This document shows positions 43,906-53,291 of a DNA stretch of 64,000 nt, piece after piece; the first letter of the stretch is position 1, and each line of letters starts with the position of its first letter. The translations under genes were made by a program, and so were the position numbers. The notes beneath the pieces are model-generated. The model saw only the letters and a program-made list of their open reading frames with translations. It was not told the origin of the DNA and did not search any database. Origin of the DNA: Cytophagales bacterium (GTDB lineage: Bacteria; Bacteroidota; Bacteroidia; Cytophagales; Cyclobacteriaceae); contig JAWPMT010000004.1 of the NCBI GenBank assembly GCA_033344775.1, positions 496,001 to 560,000 on the forward strand, in the 5' to 3' direction.

Positions 43906-44746
43906 ATCTTCAAAAGTCTTTAGTCCAGTTGTGCGTGGTTTGGCAGTTCACTATCTGGCTAAAGCAGTCCAGTGGAAGACGATAGGAGTATTCGTTGCAG
44001 CCATTAGTCTTTTAAGCATTTCCATGTTAATGCTGATTATTGGCTCACTTCCCTGGGCGATCGTACTGTTGAATAGTCTGGCCTTTTACCTGCTATATAT
44101 TGTCATGCACGATGCAACACACGATGCCATTTTCAAAAGTAAGCGTGCTAATACCTTGCTAGGTCACTTGACAGTATTCCTTTTTCACCCCGGCTTTGCC
44201 TTTGAAACATTCAAAATGATCCACTTGAGACATCACTATTTTACCAACGAATTAGATAGGGATCCTGATGTTTGGGCCAATTCCCGCTTCAAATTATTGC
44301 TACCTATCAAATGGATGACCACAGATCTGGGATATATGCTATATACCTTAAAGTACTGGTACAAGCTAAGCCGATCAGCTAAAGTCCATCAAATCCTGCA
44401 GCTAGGATTATTTGTCATTATTGTTCTATGGATCATCCAGGGACCTTTACTTGGATCATTTTTGGTTTTTTGGATCATTCCATTCCGGATTGCCCTGTTT
44501 TTTTTGACCTTGTTTTTGGATTATCTACCACATGTGCCGTACCGGCATACCCAACGGAGAAAACCCTTTGGAGCCACCCGGATCATGCAAAGCCGAGTCG
44601 ATACGCTCTTGTTTTGGGTCATGTTAGGTCAGAATTATCATTTGTCGCATCACCTGTTTCCAGACCTGCCCTTCTTCGCTACGAAAGAAATATGGGATCA
44701 GATTGAACCTTCAACCAAAAATGAAGTCACTAAAACCCATAGTTGA
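43898..44746 (+). CDS. Membrane fatty-acid desaturase (second type)
   Basis: 282 residues, PF00487-type. The histidine boxes are HDATHDA (about 70-76), HLRHHYFTN (about 108-116) and HLSHHLFPDLPF (about 248-259), with hydrophobic helices between. The box spacing differs from the first desaturase, so it is not a recent copy; beta-carotene hydroxylase/ketolase-like substrates are an alternative. The start ATG overlaps the methyltransferase stop by eight bases, so the two are translationally coupled. Confidence 0.88.
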   Translation: MSESSKVFSPVVRGLAVHYLAKAVQWKTIGVFVAAISLLSISMLMLIIGSLPWAIVLLNSLAFYLLYIVMHDATHDAIFKSKRANTLLGHLTVFLFHPGFAFETFKMIHLRHHYFTNELDRDPDVWANSRFKLLLPIKWMTTDLGYMLYTLKYWYKLSRSAKVHQILQLGLFVIIVLWIIQGPLLGSFLVFWIIPFRIALFFLTLFLDYLPHVPYRHTQRRKPFGATRIMQSRVDTLLFWVMLGQNYHLSHHLFPDLPFFATKEIWDQIEPSTKNEVTKTHS

Positions 44747-44766
44747 CGAAACTCCTTGCTATGTTG

Positions 44767-44813
44767 AATTGGCCATTTTTTTGGGTTTAGGATTGTTATT
44801 TGGCCCGGCCAAT
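44767..44813 (+). terminator. Inverted repeat after the desaturase operon
   Basis: AATTGGCC (44767-44774) and GGCCAATT (44806-44813) around a 31-base T/G-rich loop. Weak terminator candidate. Confidence 0.3.
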
Positions 44814-44905
44814 TCTCATAGCATATTCGAATTGCAGCGCAATAAAACTGCTGCCTCTACCCTATTGACCCGGTCCATTTTTGGATAAGGTCAATCTTTA
44901 CACAC

Positions 44906-46054
44906 TTACTCTACCGAAAACTTATGAACCGTTTTCGTACGGTACACTTCTCCCGGGCTTAATATTGTTGAAGGGAAATCAGGTCGGTTGGGGGAATCAG
45001 GAAAGTGTTGTGTTTCCAGGCACAGGCCCGATCGTCTATGATAAACCTTACTCCCTTTGCCAGTAATGGTTCCATCCAGAAAGTTGCCTGAATAGAATTG
45101 CAGTCCGGGTTCGGTCGTGTACATCTCCATTTTCCTTCCAGATTGGGCATCGTACAATCTGGCCGCCAGATTCATGTGCTCATCCGATGCATCCAAAACC
45201 CAACAGTGATCATATCCGGCTCCGTTTGTCAATTGCTCATCTTGCTGGTTGATGTCCGTTCCAATGGCCTTCAATATCTTAAAGTCAAAGGGAGTATCCG
45301 CCACAGGAGTAATATCTAAAGGGATCAGGGTCTCATCTATAGGCAGGTAATTCGCCGCATTGATCTGCAATTGATGTGAAAGGATATCAGCCGCACTTGA
45401 CAAATTGAAATAACTATGACTGGTAAGATTGACAATGGTCTTCTTATCAGTTGTTGCCTGATATTCGATAGACAATTCATTCTCTTCCGTTAGTCGATAA
45501 TCGACAGTCACTTCCAGGTTACCCGGATAGCCTTCTTCCATGTCTTTGCTGAGATAGGTCATCCTTAACACTGGACCTGCTCCTTCCTGCATAACAGTTG
45601 CTTCCCACAGTACTTTGTCAAAACCGATAACACCCCCATGTAGGTGGTTACCGAGATTGTTGGTAGCCAGTTGATAATCAGCTCCGTCAAGTGAGAACTG
45701 CCCTTTTGCTATCCTGTTGCCATATCGGCCAACTATGGCACCAAAGTATGGATTGCTATCAAGGTAGCCCTGAAGGCTATCGTACCCCAACACCACATCT
45801 GCCAACTCCCCATTTTTATCAGGCACCAATAGTGTACGGATGATGCCACCATAGGTGATTATGGATACCTGCATCCCGTTAGAATTGCTTATGGTATATT
45901 CATGTACTTCCTCTCCATCTGGCATCTTACCAAATGTATGTTGCTGAATTCGGGTCGTCTCGTGTGCTGTTACCTCTTCAGTATTTCGTTCACTTGATGA
46001 ACCACAAGAAATCAGTATAGCGCAGGCAAATAGTAATAAAAGGGTTCTGATCAT
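44906..46054 (-). CDS. galM: Aldose 1-epimerase, lipoprotein form
   Basis: About 382 residues from the ATG at 46054; the frame is open 22 codons further, but MIRTLLLLFACAILISCGSSS is a clear SPII signal with lipobox LISC. The galactose mutarotase fold shows NRIAKGQFSL, the His in LHGGVIGFDKVLW, SHSYFNLS and the catalytic Glu in CLETQHFPDSPN. It speeds up anomer exchange of aldoses such as galactose, glucose or xylose. A lipidated, envelope-located form is common in Bacteroidota and fits sugar uptake from outside. It is about 1 kb from the XylE-like symporter. Confidence 0.9.
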   Translation of the reverse strand: MIRTLLLLFACAILISCGSSSERNTEEVTAHETTRIQQHTFGKMPDGEEVHEYTISNSNGMQVSIITYGGIIRTLLVPDKNGELADVVLGYDSLQGYLDSNPYFGAIVGRYGNRIAKGQFSLDGADYQLATNNLGNHLHGGVIGFDKVLWEATVMQEGAGPVLRMTYLSKDMEEGYPGNLEVTVDYRLTEENELSIEYQATTDKKTIVNLTSHSYFNLSSAADILSHQLQINAANYLPIDETLIPLDITPVADTPFDFKILKAIGTDINQQDEQLTNGAGYDHCWVLDASDEHMNLAARLYDAQSGRKMEMYTTEPGLQFYSGNFLDGTITGKGSKVYHRRSGLCLETQHFPDSPNRPDFPSTILSPGEVYRTKTVHKFSVE

Positions 46055-46499
46055 GGGATAAAGATAGATGACCAGAAGTTTATAGTGATCGTAGCATTCA
46101 AAAGCCTTTAACTCCAACAATTCAAACTTAACATCAGCAATAATTATCTCTTTATCTGGAATATGTATACATCAAAGAGCTATTTCCATCAGAGTTTTGC
46201 TTTTGAAATAGATCTTCAGTGATGCAAAGCCAAGATGAAGTTCACCTATAGGGTTTGGCGGTAGTGTGTTTGAGATACCAGGGACATGATTGTTTGTTTT
46301 TATTTGACTACCAGATAAATGTCCAGATCAAATTCTACCTAGTTCGGAGAATAACTAACGGTGCTGTATACTCCCTACATCAATCTTTCAAATGGAAAAA
46401 AACCAATTCAACGGCCATATACTCGGCTTGGAGGAACAAAAAAGGGAAGTCTACTGAATCCTTCTACCTTGATTCAAACCATGTTGACTGATTATTATT
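46055..46499. other. 445-base intergenic region, no gene seen
   Basis: Open frames exist (one of 78 codons) but their composition is not protein-like. A small inverted repeat CTATTTC (46180-46186) / GAAATAG (46205-46211) is present. Confidence 0.5.
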
Positions 46500-46904
46500 A
46501 TGTACGAAATTGAATTAACTGACTTTGGCTTTAAGGTCATATTTTCCGGCCATCTGGCGCCGGAACAGGCGCAAGGATATAAAGACGAACTGGCCCGAAT
46601 ACTGCCTTCCTTGCCAGAAAAATTCGGGATCCTCGTGGATATGCGGGAGTTAAAACCACTCGGCCCGGAAAGTCAAGCCATCATCACTTCTTCACAGGGG
46701 CTTGTGGCAGAGCGTCTCACCCGATCCGCAACTGTGGTGAACAGTACAATCTTGTTTATGCAATTCCGAAGATTATCGAAAGCATCGCATGTGATCGATT
46801 CTAAAAGGTTTGTGGACGCCTCTAAGACCTCTGACTGGGAATGGGTTGCGCGAAAATGGATCGTTGAAGAAATCGATCCATATTTGGAAGAAGCCACAAC
46901 GTAG
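46500..46904 (+). CDS. STAS/SpoIIAA-like small protein
   Basis: 134 residues. The pattern of alternating strands and helices (FKVIFSGHLAPEQAQGYKDEL, then GILVDMRELKPLGPESQAI) resembles SpoIIAA/STAS-like uncharacterised proteins, but I see no conserved phospho-serine motif. Cytoplasmic; function unknown. Isolated gene, convergent with the MFS transporter gene. Confidence 0.55.
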   Translation: MYEIELTDFGFKVIFSGHLAPEQAQGYKDELARILPSLPEKFGILVDMRELKPLGPESQAIITSSQGLVAERLTRSATVVNSTILFMQFRRLSKASHVIDSKRFVDASKTSDWEWVARKWIVEEIDPYLEEATT

Positions 46905-46989
46905 GCAGTATTTGCATTAAAAAACTCAGGGGATATCGGATTGCGATAAAGGATAGTCCTTTTTCCCCTGAAGCCTTTATAAAATGGAG

Positions 46990-47026
46990 CAAAAAAAAGC
47001 CCACAATCTTTCAAGATTGCAGGCTT
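46990..47026 (-). terminator. Rho-independent terminator of the MFS gene
   Basis: On the minus strand AAAGCCTGCAATCTT, loop, AAGATTGTGGGCTTT and a run of T. It lies about 60 bases past the MFS stop codon. Confidence 0.8.
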
Positions 47027-47085
47027 TATGATTGACGATTTCGCTATAGCGAATTGAGCGTTAAAATGATTTATTGATCAGATCA

Positions 47086-48504
47086 CTAATCTTCATAAAC
47101 TGCATCCATTTCTTCCAAAGACTTGCCTTTGGTTTCCTGAACATAACGAATGACGAAGAAAATAGAGACCAATGCAAAGAAGGTATAGATCGAATAAGCA
47201 AAGGATAGTCCTAAAGATGACAGCAGGATCGGGAAAGTCAATGTAATGGCAAAATTAGAAATCCATTGTGCTAAGCCTGCGACAGCAAGGCCGGATCCAC
47301 GCATTTGATTGGGGAACATTTCACCAAGCACTACCCACATGACCGGACCCCAGGAAAAATTGAAAAAGACTACATAAAGATTGGCTGAGACCAGCGCTAC
47401 TATCCCTAGATTTCCGGGTAGTTCCAATACATCTTCGGAGTTGATGACTCCACTGGCAAACGCCCACGCTACTGCTGCCAATGTAACCGTCATACCAATG
47501 GATCCTATTAGCAATATCGGCTTTCGCCCGATACGGTCTACCAAAAGCAATGAAAGGATCACAGCAACAATACTGAGGGCTCCTGAAACTACATTGATCA
47601 ATAAGGAATCACTTTCCTCAAACCCTACTGCCTGCCAGAGTACGGCCCCGTAGTAGAACACGACGTTGATTCCTACTAATTGCTGGAAAGTGGCCAATCC
47701 AATTCCTACCCAAACAATGATCTTCACTTTTTTACTTAAGGGATCAATGAGGTCTTTGAATGATGGGGAATGATCATTGGACAAGGACACCCGAATATCT
47801 TTGAGCAATTGAGAGGCTGCGATCTTTCCGTACAGCTTCTCTAAAACGGTAGTCGCTTCCTCCTCTTTGTTTTTTGCAGTTAAATAACGAGGTGTTTCCG
47901 GTATGAAAAATAAGGCAACCAGAAAGATCAACGCAGGGAGCATTTCCATCCAGAACATCCATCTCCAGGTTTCAAAATCGAGCCACAGGATGTTTTCTGC
48001 AGACCCTGAATACTTTGCCAGAAAATAGTTACTGATAAACGAAGTGAACAACCCTAATATGATGGCAATTTGCTGGGTAGTTGCTAATGCGCCTCTATAC
48101 TTCGCCGGCGAAATCTCACTGATATAGGCAGGAGCCATTACTGAAGCTGCCCCAACTGCAAGACCACCGAGGATTCGATAAATGATGAATTCGAATGAAG
48201 ATGTCGCGATCCCCGATCCAAATGCAGAAACCAGAAAAAATAACGCAGCTAAGCGTAACATGGCTCTTCGCCCAAAGCGATCGGCCAGGCTTCCGGCAAA
48301 AAAGGCTCCCACGGCGCAGCCAAGCAACATGGAGGCAACATTGAATCCACTACCCACATCCTGTGAGTCGAAAGCGGTCTCCAATCCTTTGACTGTTCCA
48401 TTGATCACACCACTATCGAATCCGAACAAGAAACCTCCTAGCGCGGCTACAATCGTGATCAAAATGATAAACCCTTTATTGACGTTATTCTCTTCCATTT
48501 GCAT
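47086..48504 (-). CDS. MFS sugar:proton symporter (XylE-like)
   Basis: 472 residues (470 if the second Met is used), 12 membrane helices. Sugar-porter signatures are present: GGFLFGFDSGVINGT in helix 1, ADRFGRRAML after helix 2, PETPRYL (about 204-210) after helix 6, QQLVGINVVFYYGA in helix 7, VDRIGRKP and a C-terminal PNQMRGSGLA/ETKGKSLEEM pair. The closest known types are XylE, GalP and AraE. With xylA, xylB and two glycosidases in the region, D-xylose is the likely substrate. No TACGTCA tandem site is seen upstream. Confidence 0.9.
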   Translation of the reverse strand: MQMEENNVNKGFIILITIVAALGGFLFGFDSGVINGTVKGLETAFDSQDVGSGFNVASMLLGCAVGAFFAGSLADRFGRRAMLRLAALFFLVSAFGSGIATSSFEFIIYRILGGLAVGAASVMAPAYISEISPAKYRGALATTQQIAIILGLFTSFISNYFLAKYSGSAENILWLDFETWRWMFWMEMLPALIFLVALFFIPETPRYLTAKNKEEEATTVLEKLYGKIAASQLLKDIRVSLSNDHSPSFKDLIDPLSKKVKIIVWVGIGLATFQQLVGINVVFYYGAVLWQAVGFEESDSLLINVVSGALSIVAVILSLLLVDRIGRKPILLIGSIGMTVTLAAVAWAFASGVINSEDVLELPGNLGIVALVSANLYVVFFNFSWGPVMWVVLGEMFPNQMRGSGLAVAGLAQWISNFAITLTFPILLSSLGLSFAYSIYTFFALVSIFFVIRYVQETKGKSLEEMDAVYED

Positions 48505-48776
48505 TTAGATTATCTAGCAATATAAGGATGAACTGCTAATCACCATGCATTTAGAGGCTGACACAGGCAAGTCAACGATTTCGACTATGAGAAATGAAGC
48601 TGTAATTTGTGTGGGTTAACTTCATAGACTTACTTCAATTTATGGCTGATCACCTATTTATTTCAAATAACTATCTTACGTTGTTTAGCAAAAAATATTC
48701 TATTGGCCATTAATTTACATTACAGTAGTTCGGTTTCTCAGCCGAAACACGTAACTTTAGTAAAAATTCTAAGACC

Positions 48777-49130
48777 ATGGCCGAAGATCAGAATAAAGAA
48801 ATCGCTGCACTTAAGAAAAGAGTCCGTGAACTCGAGGCTCAATTGTCCAAAGGAAATGCTGGTGAAGGATCAAAGGATCGTACAGGTGCAGATGCCTTCA
48901 CTGACAGTGCAAATACCATGATCGATGAGTCTTCTCGGCTGCTCCGTGGTTCCGTTGAAGCCGGCGTTGAAGGCTTTAGGTTGACCACCAATGCCATGGC
49001 TGATTATCTGAATGCCATTACCAAAACCGATTCTGCGGTTAACGATGTAGTAGATCAGATCTTCGACATCCCAAAGAAGACCATGGATAAGTTCAATGGG
49101 CGGATCAAAGAGGACGTAACTTCCAAGTAA
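48777..49130 (+). CDS. Phasin-like coiled-coil protein
   Basis: 117 residues. An N-terminal coiled coil (EIAALKKRVRELEAQLSK, about 7-24), an acidic linker and an amphipathic helical half (VEGFRLTTNAMADYLNAITK) with a basic end. The size and amphipathic helices recall phasins, which coat polyester granules, but no PHA synthase is in view. It is 68 bases before the first ABC1 kinase gene on the same strand and probably opens that operon. Confidence 0.5.
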   Translation: MAEDQNKEIAALKKRVRELEAQLSKGNAGEGSKDRTGADAFTDSANTMIDESSRLLRGSVEAGVEGFRLTTNAMADYLNAITKTDSAVNDVVDQIFDIPKKTMDKFNGRIKEDVTSK

Positions 49131-49198
49131 TTACCTCGCAGCATATTTCCAACCTCCTCACCGACCTCAAAAGAACAGGATTCGTTCTTTATGTCGTC

Positions 49199-50761
49199 GT
49201 GAGGCAACTTATTGTATTTCTAGCACACTCGGCATTTAATCGCAGTAGCACGAAGGCTAGCATGGCGTTCTCCGTACGTCGCACGCTCGAAAGCCTGGGA
49301 ATGACGTACTTGAAACTTGGCCAGTTCATTGCGATGCGTCATGACATGGTGCCCGCTAATTACATCACCCAGCTCAACAAACTTTATGAGTCCGTTCCTG
49401 CTGAAAGCTATGACTCCATTAGCCGTCGTGTAAAGCAGGAATTAGGACAATCAATCGAAGAATTATTCCAGTGGTTTGATCCAGTACCTATCGCCGCAGC
49501 ATCTGTAGCACAGGTACACAAGGCCACAACCAAAGGAGGTGAATTAGTGGCCGTGAAAGTTCAGCGTAGTGGGGTCAACCGGGATTTCGCATCGGACATT
49601 CGCAACCTCACCCGGATCGCCCGTGTGGTAGATGCCTTTAAATTGCTCAAATCCATTTCCATGCAGGACTTTGTGAAAGAGTTTGGGGATTATACCAGCC
49701 GCGAGCTTAATTTCATTTCCGAAGGACAAACTGCAGATCGATTGCGACGTAATGCCCTTTCCTTTGAAGTGGTTCCTAAGATTCACTGGGAGCTTACTAC
49801 TAGTCGGATATTGACCATGACTTTCCTGAAGGGGAACAGCTTCGCAAAAGTCAGCCAGATCATCAAAGAGCATGGCCTGTCAGCAGCCAAAGGGCTGATC
49901 CCCAGCCTGGACCTTACCACGCTTCTCAACAATCTCTGCAATGCCGTATTGAACCAACTATTTAACAATGGCTTTTTCCATGGAGACCCACATCCTGGCA
50001 ATATTCTGGTCATGGAAAACAACTCAGTAGGTTTCGTCGATTTCGGCATTTTCGGAAATCTGTCGAAAGAAGACCTGATCATCACCAACAATTACATTCG
50101 AAACCTTGCTTTGGGTAATACAGCAATTTCAGCCCTGTACCTAACCAAGCTATGTATCGTTACTGAAGATTCAGATTACGATTCCTACAAAAAAATGGTG
50201 CAAAGTAATCTGGCCAAATGGACCCAATCCATACAATTCGACACGGAATCACATTCACCCGGATCATTCTATTTCAGTGCCACCGCACAAATGCGACGTG
50301 ATAATCTTAGAATGAAAATGGACTTCCTGCTGTACTGGAGGGCCTTGATCTTCTTAGAATCCATCCCTTCCTTACTAGACCCTTCGTTCAAGTTGCTGGA
50401 TGTCCTTCAAAAATTCTACGAAGAGAAAAATAGCTTGTTTGTCAAAGAAGTCGCTGACTCTTTTTACAGCGAGGAAGGCAGGTACTTACAGCAGCAATGG
50501 GCCGAAATACATCCTCAGCTGTTGGCATTGCGAAATAATCCTCCCACCCAAACCATAGCGAGGGTGAGGCATCATGGTCCTTCTGTGGATGCCAGGTATT
50601 ATAAAATTGCGTTCTTCCTTATGAATGCTATCCTTCTGGTCTTCTTCGGAAGAACCATGGGACTGTCTTCATCTGTCATACAACTTCTACTATTTGTACC
50701 GGCAACTTTATCACTTTGGCAGGTGGTAGCCCTCCTCCGCATCAATCAATCAACTTCATGA
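49199..50761 (+). CDS. ABC1/UbiB-family atypical kinase (first of two)
   Basis: 520 residues from a GTG. The open frame continues upstream for about 20 codons (ISNLLTDLKRTGFVLYVV) with no ATG, GTG or TTG, so the real start is uncertain. Family motifs are complete: KLGQ (39-42), the alanine-rich loop AAASVAQVH with VAVKVQRSG (lysine), the catalytic FHGDPHPGN, and DFG (FVDFGIFGN). C-terminal membrane helices (about 461-510) suggest it is anchored. UbiB-type proteins are ATPases that support quinone synthesis or lipid handling. Coupled to a second family member by an ATGA overlap. Confidence 0.9.
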   Translation: MRQLIVFLAHSAFNRSSTKASMAFSVRRTLESLGMTYLKLGQFIAMRHDMVPANYITQLNKLYESVPAESYDSISRRVKQELGQSIEELFQWFDPVPIAAASVAQVHKATTKGGELVAVKVQRSGVNRDFASDIRNLTRIARVVDAFKLLKSISMQDFVKEFGDYTSRELNFISEGQTADRLRRNALSFEVVPKIHWELTTSRILTMTFLKGNSFAKVSQIIKEHGLSAAKGLIPSLDLTTLLNNLCNAVLNQLFNNGFFHGDPHPGNILVMENNSVGFVDFGIFGNLSKEDLIITNNYIRNLALGNTAISALYLTKLCIVTEDSDYDSYKKMVQSNLAKWTQSIQFDTESHSPGSFYFSATAQMRRDNLRMKMDFLLYWRALIFLESIPSLLDPSFKLLDVLQKFYEEKNSLFVKEVADSFYSEEGRYLQQQWAEIHPQLLALRNNPPTQTIARVRHHGPSVDARYYKIAFFLMNAILLVFFGRTMGLSSSVIQLLLFVPATLSLWQVVALLRINQSTS

Positions 50762-52320
50762 CCTGGATCCCTTTGATATCGCGCGTGATCAGCAATCCGG
50801 TGGCGCTCAGAAAGCAACTAACCAAAATGGGCCCGGTATTCATCAAAGTGGGCCAGTACCTGGCCTTACAACCCGATCTGGTCGAGAAACCTTATCGGGA
50901 CGAATTGATGCAGCTATTGGATCAGGTGCCTGAATTCAGCCCTGCAATCTCACGCCAGATCGTAGAAGAAGACCTTTGTGGTTCCATCGAGGAAATATTC
51001 GGCTATTTTCGACATAAGCCCATTGGATCTGGTTCGATTGCCCAAACGCATTTCGCCCGTCTTCACGATGGACAGGAAGTAGCGATCAAAGTACTTCGCC
51101 CTGGTATTCAGAAGCAGCTTCGCAATGACTTTGCAAGGCTCCGTAAAGTAGCCCGTTTGTTGGAGACTTTTGGTGCGGAGTTCATCACCTCACCTAAAGA
51201 AGTAGCTGAAGAGATCATTCGATGGCTTCAAAGCGAGATTGATTTCAAGCAGGAACTACGGAATGTACAGCGACTTAAGCGTCTGGCCAATCAACCCAAG
51301 GCTGAGGTCATTCCCAATGCCTACCCACAATTTTCGACAGAAAGGATCTTAACCATCTCTTACATCCAGGGGCTTTCCTTCAGTGATATTCTACAATTCC
51401 GACAATCCGGACCTGAAGGCGTGAAACACTTGCACAAGCATGGTTACGATTTGAGGCAGCTCGCGGCTAACCTGATCCAAACAAACCTGAATCAAATATT
51501 CAGGTACCAGTATTTTCATGCCGACCTTCACCCTGGGAACTTATTTGCCATGTCTGGCAATGCCATAGGCTACGTTGATTTTGGTTTGTGTGACCAAATA
51601 GATGAAAACGTGAAAAGCAAGCAACTTAAATACCTGCAGGCCTTATATGAAGGCAAATCCAGGGACATCTATTATGGGATCATGGAAGTCCTTAACCGAA
51701 CCCCGGAATCCGATGAAGACGGCTTCAAAGAAGCATTTTATCAGCATACCGATCGGTTCATGCGTGAAAGTCAGGCGGGTGAACAGACAAAATCCATTTA
51801 TGCCACCTGGATGATCGATGTAATGCGATCTGCTCGAACGCACAAGTTTTCTGTTCCAGCAAGGGTATTGTCTATGTACCGGGCATTGCTGACCGCCGAA
51901 TCCGTAGCTCATCAGTTGGACCCTGAAGTAAATCTCGGTGATGTAGGTCGTGAGTTTTTCAAAGGCTTTCAGATTGATGAAATCATGCGCTCCCTTCGGC
52001 CGGAAAGCATACAACCGGTCTTATTGAACGTCTTTAACCTTTTCAAAGAGACCCCAGGGATGTTACTGGGCATCCTTACCGAATTGGCGGAGAACAAATT
52101 CGCCATCACAGTCAATACGATCGAATCAAATAAAGACCGACAGGCCAGCAATAAGCGGGTAAAAATGATCACCGTTGGATTGGTTTCTGTAGGCGTAGCC
52201 ATTCTGTTGGGCTCATCAACCATCCAAAACTTATTTGGAGCCGGATCGACCATTGGGCTTGGGGCAACCCTGGGACTCTTATGGGTTTGGCTTTTCATTC
52301 AAATTTTTAAATTAAAATGA
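50758..52320 (+). CDS. ABC1/UbiB-family atypical kinase (second of two)
   Basis: 520 residues from the ATG at 50758, chosen because it forms an ATGA overlap with the previous stop; an in-frame ATG at 50716 lies deep in the upstream gene. Motifs: KVGQYLALQPD, GSGSIAQTHFA (the alanine-rich loop is altered to GSGS), VAIKVLRPG, FHADLHPGNLF and YVDFGLCD. One or two membrane helices close the protein. It differs clearly from the first kinase, so this is a pair of paralogues rather than a recent duplication. The next gene overlaps its stop by four bases. Confidence 0.9.
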   Translation: MTWIPLISRVISNPVALRKQLTKMGPVFIKVGQYLALQPDLVEKPYRDELMQLLDQVPEFSPAISRQIVEEDLCGSIEEIFGYFRHKPIGSGSIAQTHFARLHDGQEVAIKVLRPGIQKQLRNDFARLRKVARLLETFGAEFITSPKEVAEEIIRWLQSEIDFKQELRNVQRLKRLANQPKAEVIPNAYPQFSTERILTISYIQGLSFSDILQFRQSGPEGVKHLHKHGYDLRQLAANLIQTNLNQIFRYQYFHADLHPGNLFAMSGNAIGYVDFGLCDQIDENVKSKQLKYLQALYEGKSRDIYYGIMEVLNRTPESDEDGFKEAFYQHTDRFMRESQAGEQTKSIYATWMIDVMRSARTHKFSVPARVLSMYRALLTAESVAHQLDPEVNLGDVGREFFKGFQIDEIMRSLRPESIQPVLLNVFNLFKETPGMLLGILTELAENKFAITVNTIESNKDRQASNKRVKMITVGLVSVGVAILLGSSTIQNLFGAGSTIGLGATLGLLWVWLFIQIFKLK

Positions 52321-53282
52321 CCCCTATTACCCAACAATTGATCGACAATTGCTTATTGTTCAGGGGTTCAACATCCAGGTCCCAGGACAAAAAACAGCAA
52401 GAAGCCTTTGCCGCTACCATCCTGACTTTTCGTGCCAATCTCAACCGGCTGCTTACGCCCGAAATAGAGGCGGACATCAAATTCCTATTATCCAGAACAG
52501 GTGATAACAGACAACAGATCATTGATTTTCTAACGGCTTTCATTGAGTTGGTTGGAGAATTGGTACAAGAAAACGAAAAGACTTTCGGAAAACAGCGCAA
52601 CCTCGGAAAACTGAAAGCACGAAGAGTGAAAGCCACGGTGAAATACCTCTTCGAAAAGAAAGACATTGACCTGCCCAATGTTCCTGATTATTTGGAGCCT
52701 TTCATCATCAATAAAGCGGTTGACTGGATGATCTCCATAGTGGTTCAGCTGTACAATAAAAACAGTGGAGCCTGGGATGGCGTTGGCCAGGCTCCTAAAA
52801 GCCGATGGGTCTATCCAGAAATATGGTGGTTCAAGGTGGCGGGCTTTATCGCAAAACTTTTTACTCCTCTTTTATTCCTGATCGCAAAACTCAACCCAAC
52901 ACGAACTCCGAAACTATCACCGGCGCTCACGGAAAAAGTAGATCGTCTGGTAGCAGTCTGGAACCAGGGTGAAAAGAAAAATCATGTAAAAACAGGCGTA
53001 GATGCCCTGATCTGGATCGGACACCATCAGGAAGAACTGAAGGCCTTTCTGAACATCCTCACTGACATCATCAATCTCGCAGAAGGATTAAAAAACGCTT
53101 CAGGACCTGAGAAAAAGAGTTATGCCAAAAACCTGTTCATGGCCGTCCTCAAAGACCTGGGATTCATTCAATCCAGCGGACTTTTTTACAGTCTTGTTGA
53201 TTTTGCCCTGGACATCAGCATTGATGTGATGGTCAAGCAATTCAGGAATTTGAAATTGATGCCGGGACAGACTGCCGCATAA
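52317..53282 (+). CDS. Uncharacterised protein coupled to the ABC1 kinases
   Basis: 321 residues, mostly helical, with one likely hydrophobic segment (WWFKVAGFIAKLFTPLLFLIA, about 169-189). I recognise no family. It overlaps the second kinase gene by ATGA and ends nine bases before the convergent STAND gene, so it is the last gene of the operon. A membrane-associated partner or substrate of the kinases is a reasonable guess but only that. Confidence 0.75.
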   Translation: MTPITQQLIDNCLLFRGSTSRSQDKKQQEAFAATILTFRANLNRLLTPEIEADIKFLLSRTGDNRQQIIDFLTAFIELVGELVQENEKTFGKQRNLGKLKARRVKATVKYLFEKKDIDLPNVPDYLEPFIINKAVDWMISIVVQLYNKNSGAWDGVGQAPKSRWVYPEIWWFKVAGFIAKLFTPLLFLIAKLNPTRTPKLSPALTEKVDRLVAVWNQGEKKNHVKTGVDALIWIGHHQEELKAFLNILTDIINLAEGLKNASGPEKKSYAKNLFMAVLKDLGFIQSSGLFYSLVDFALDISIDVMVKQFRNLKLMPGQTAA

Positions 53283-53291
53283 TTTCTGCTA

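Noticed and set aside
44703-44888. 61-codon frame after the second desaturase
   Set aside because: It overlaps the desaturase end in another frame and then an inverted repeat; no sign of selection as a gene.
46255-46491. 78-codon frame in the gap after galM
   Set aside because: No protein-like composition, no family and no promoter.
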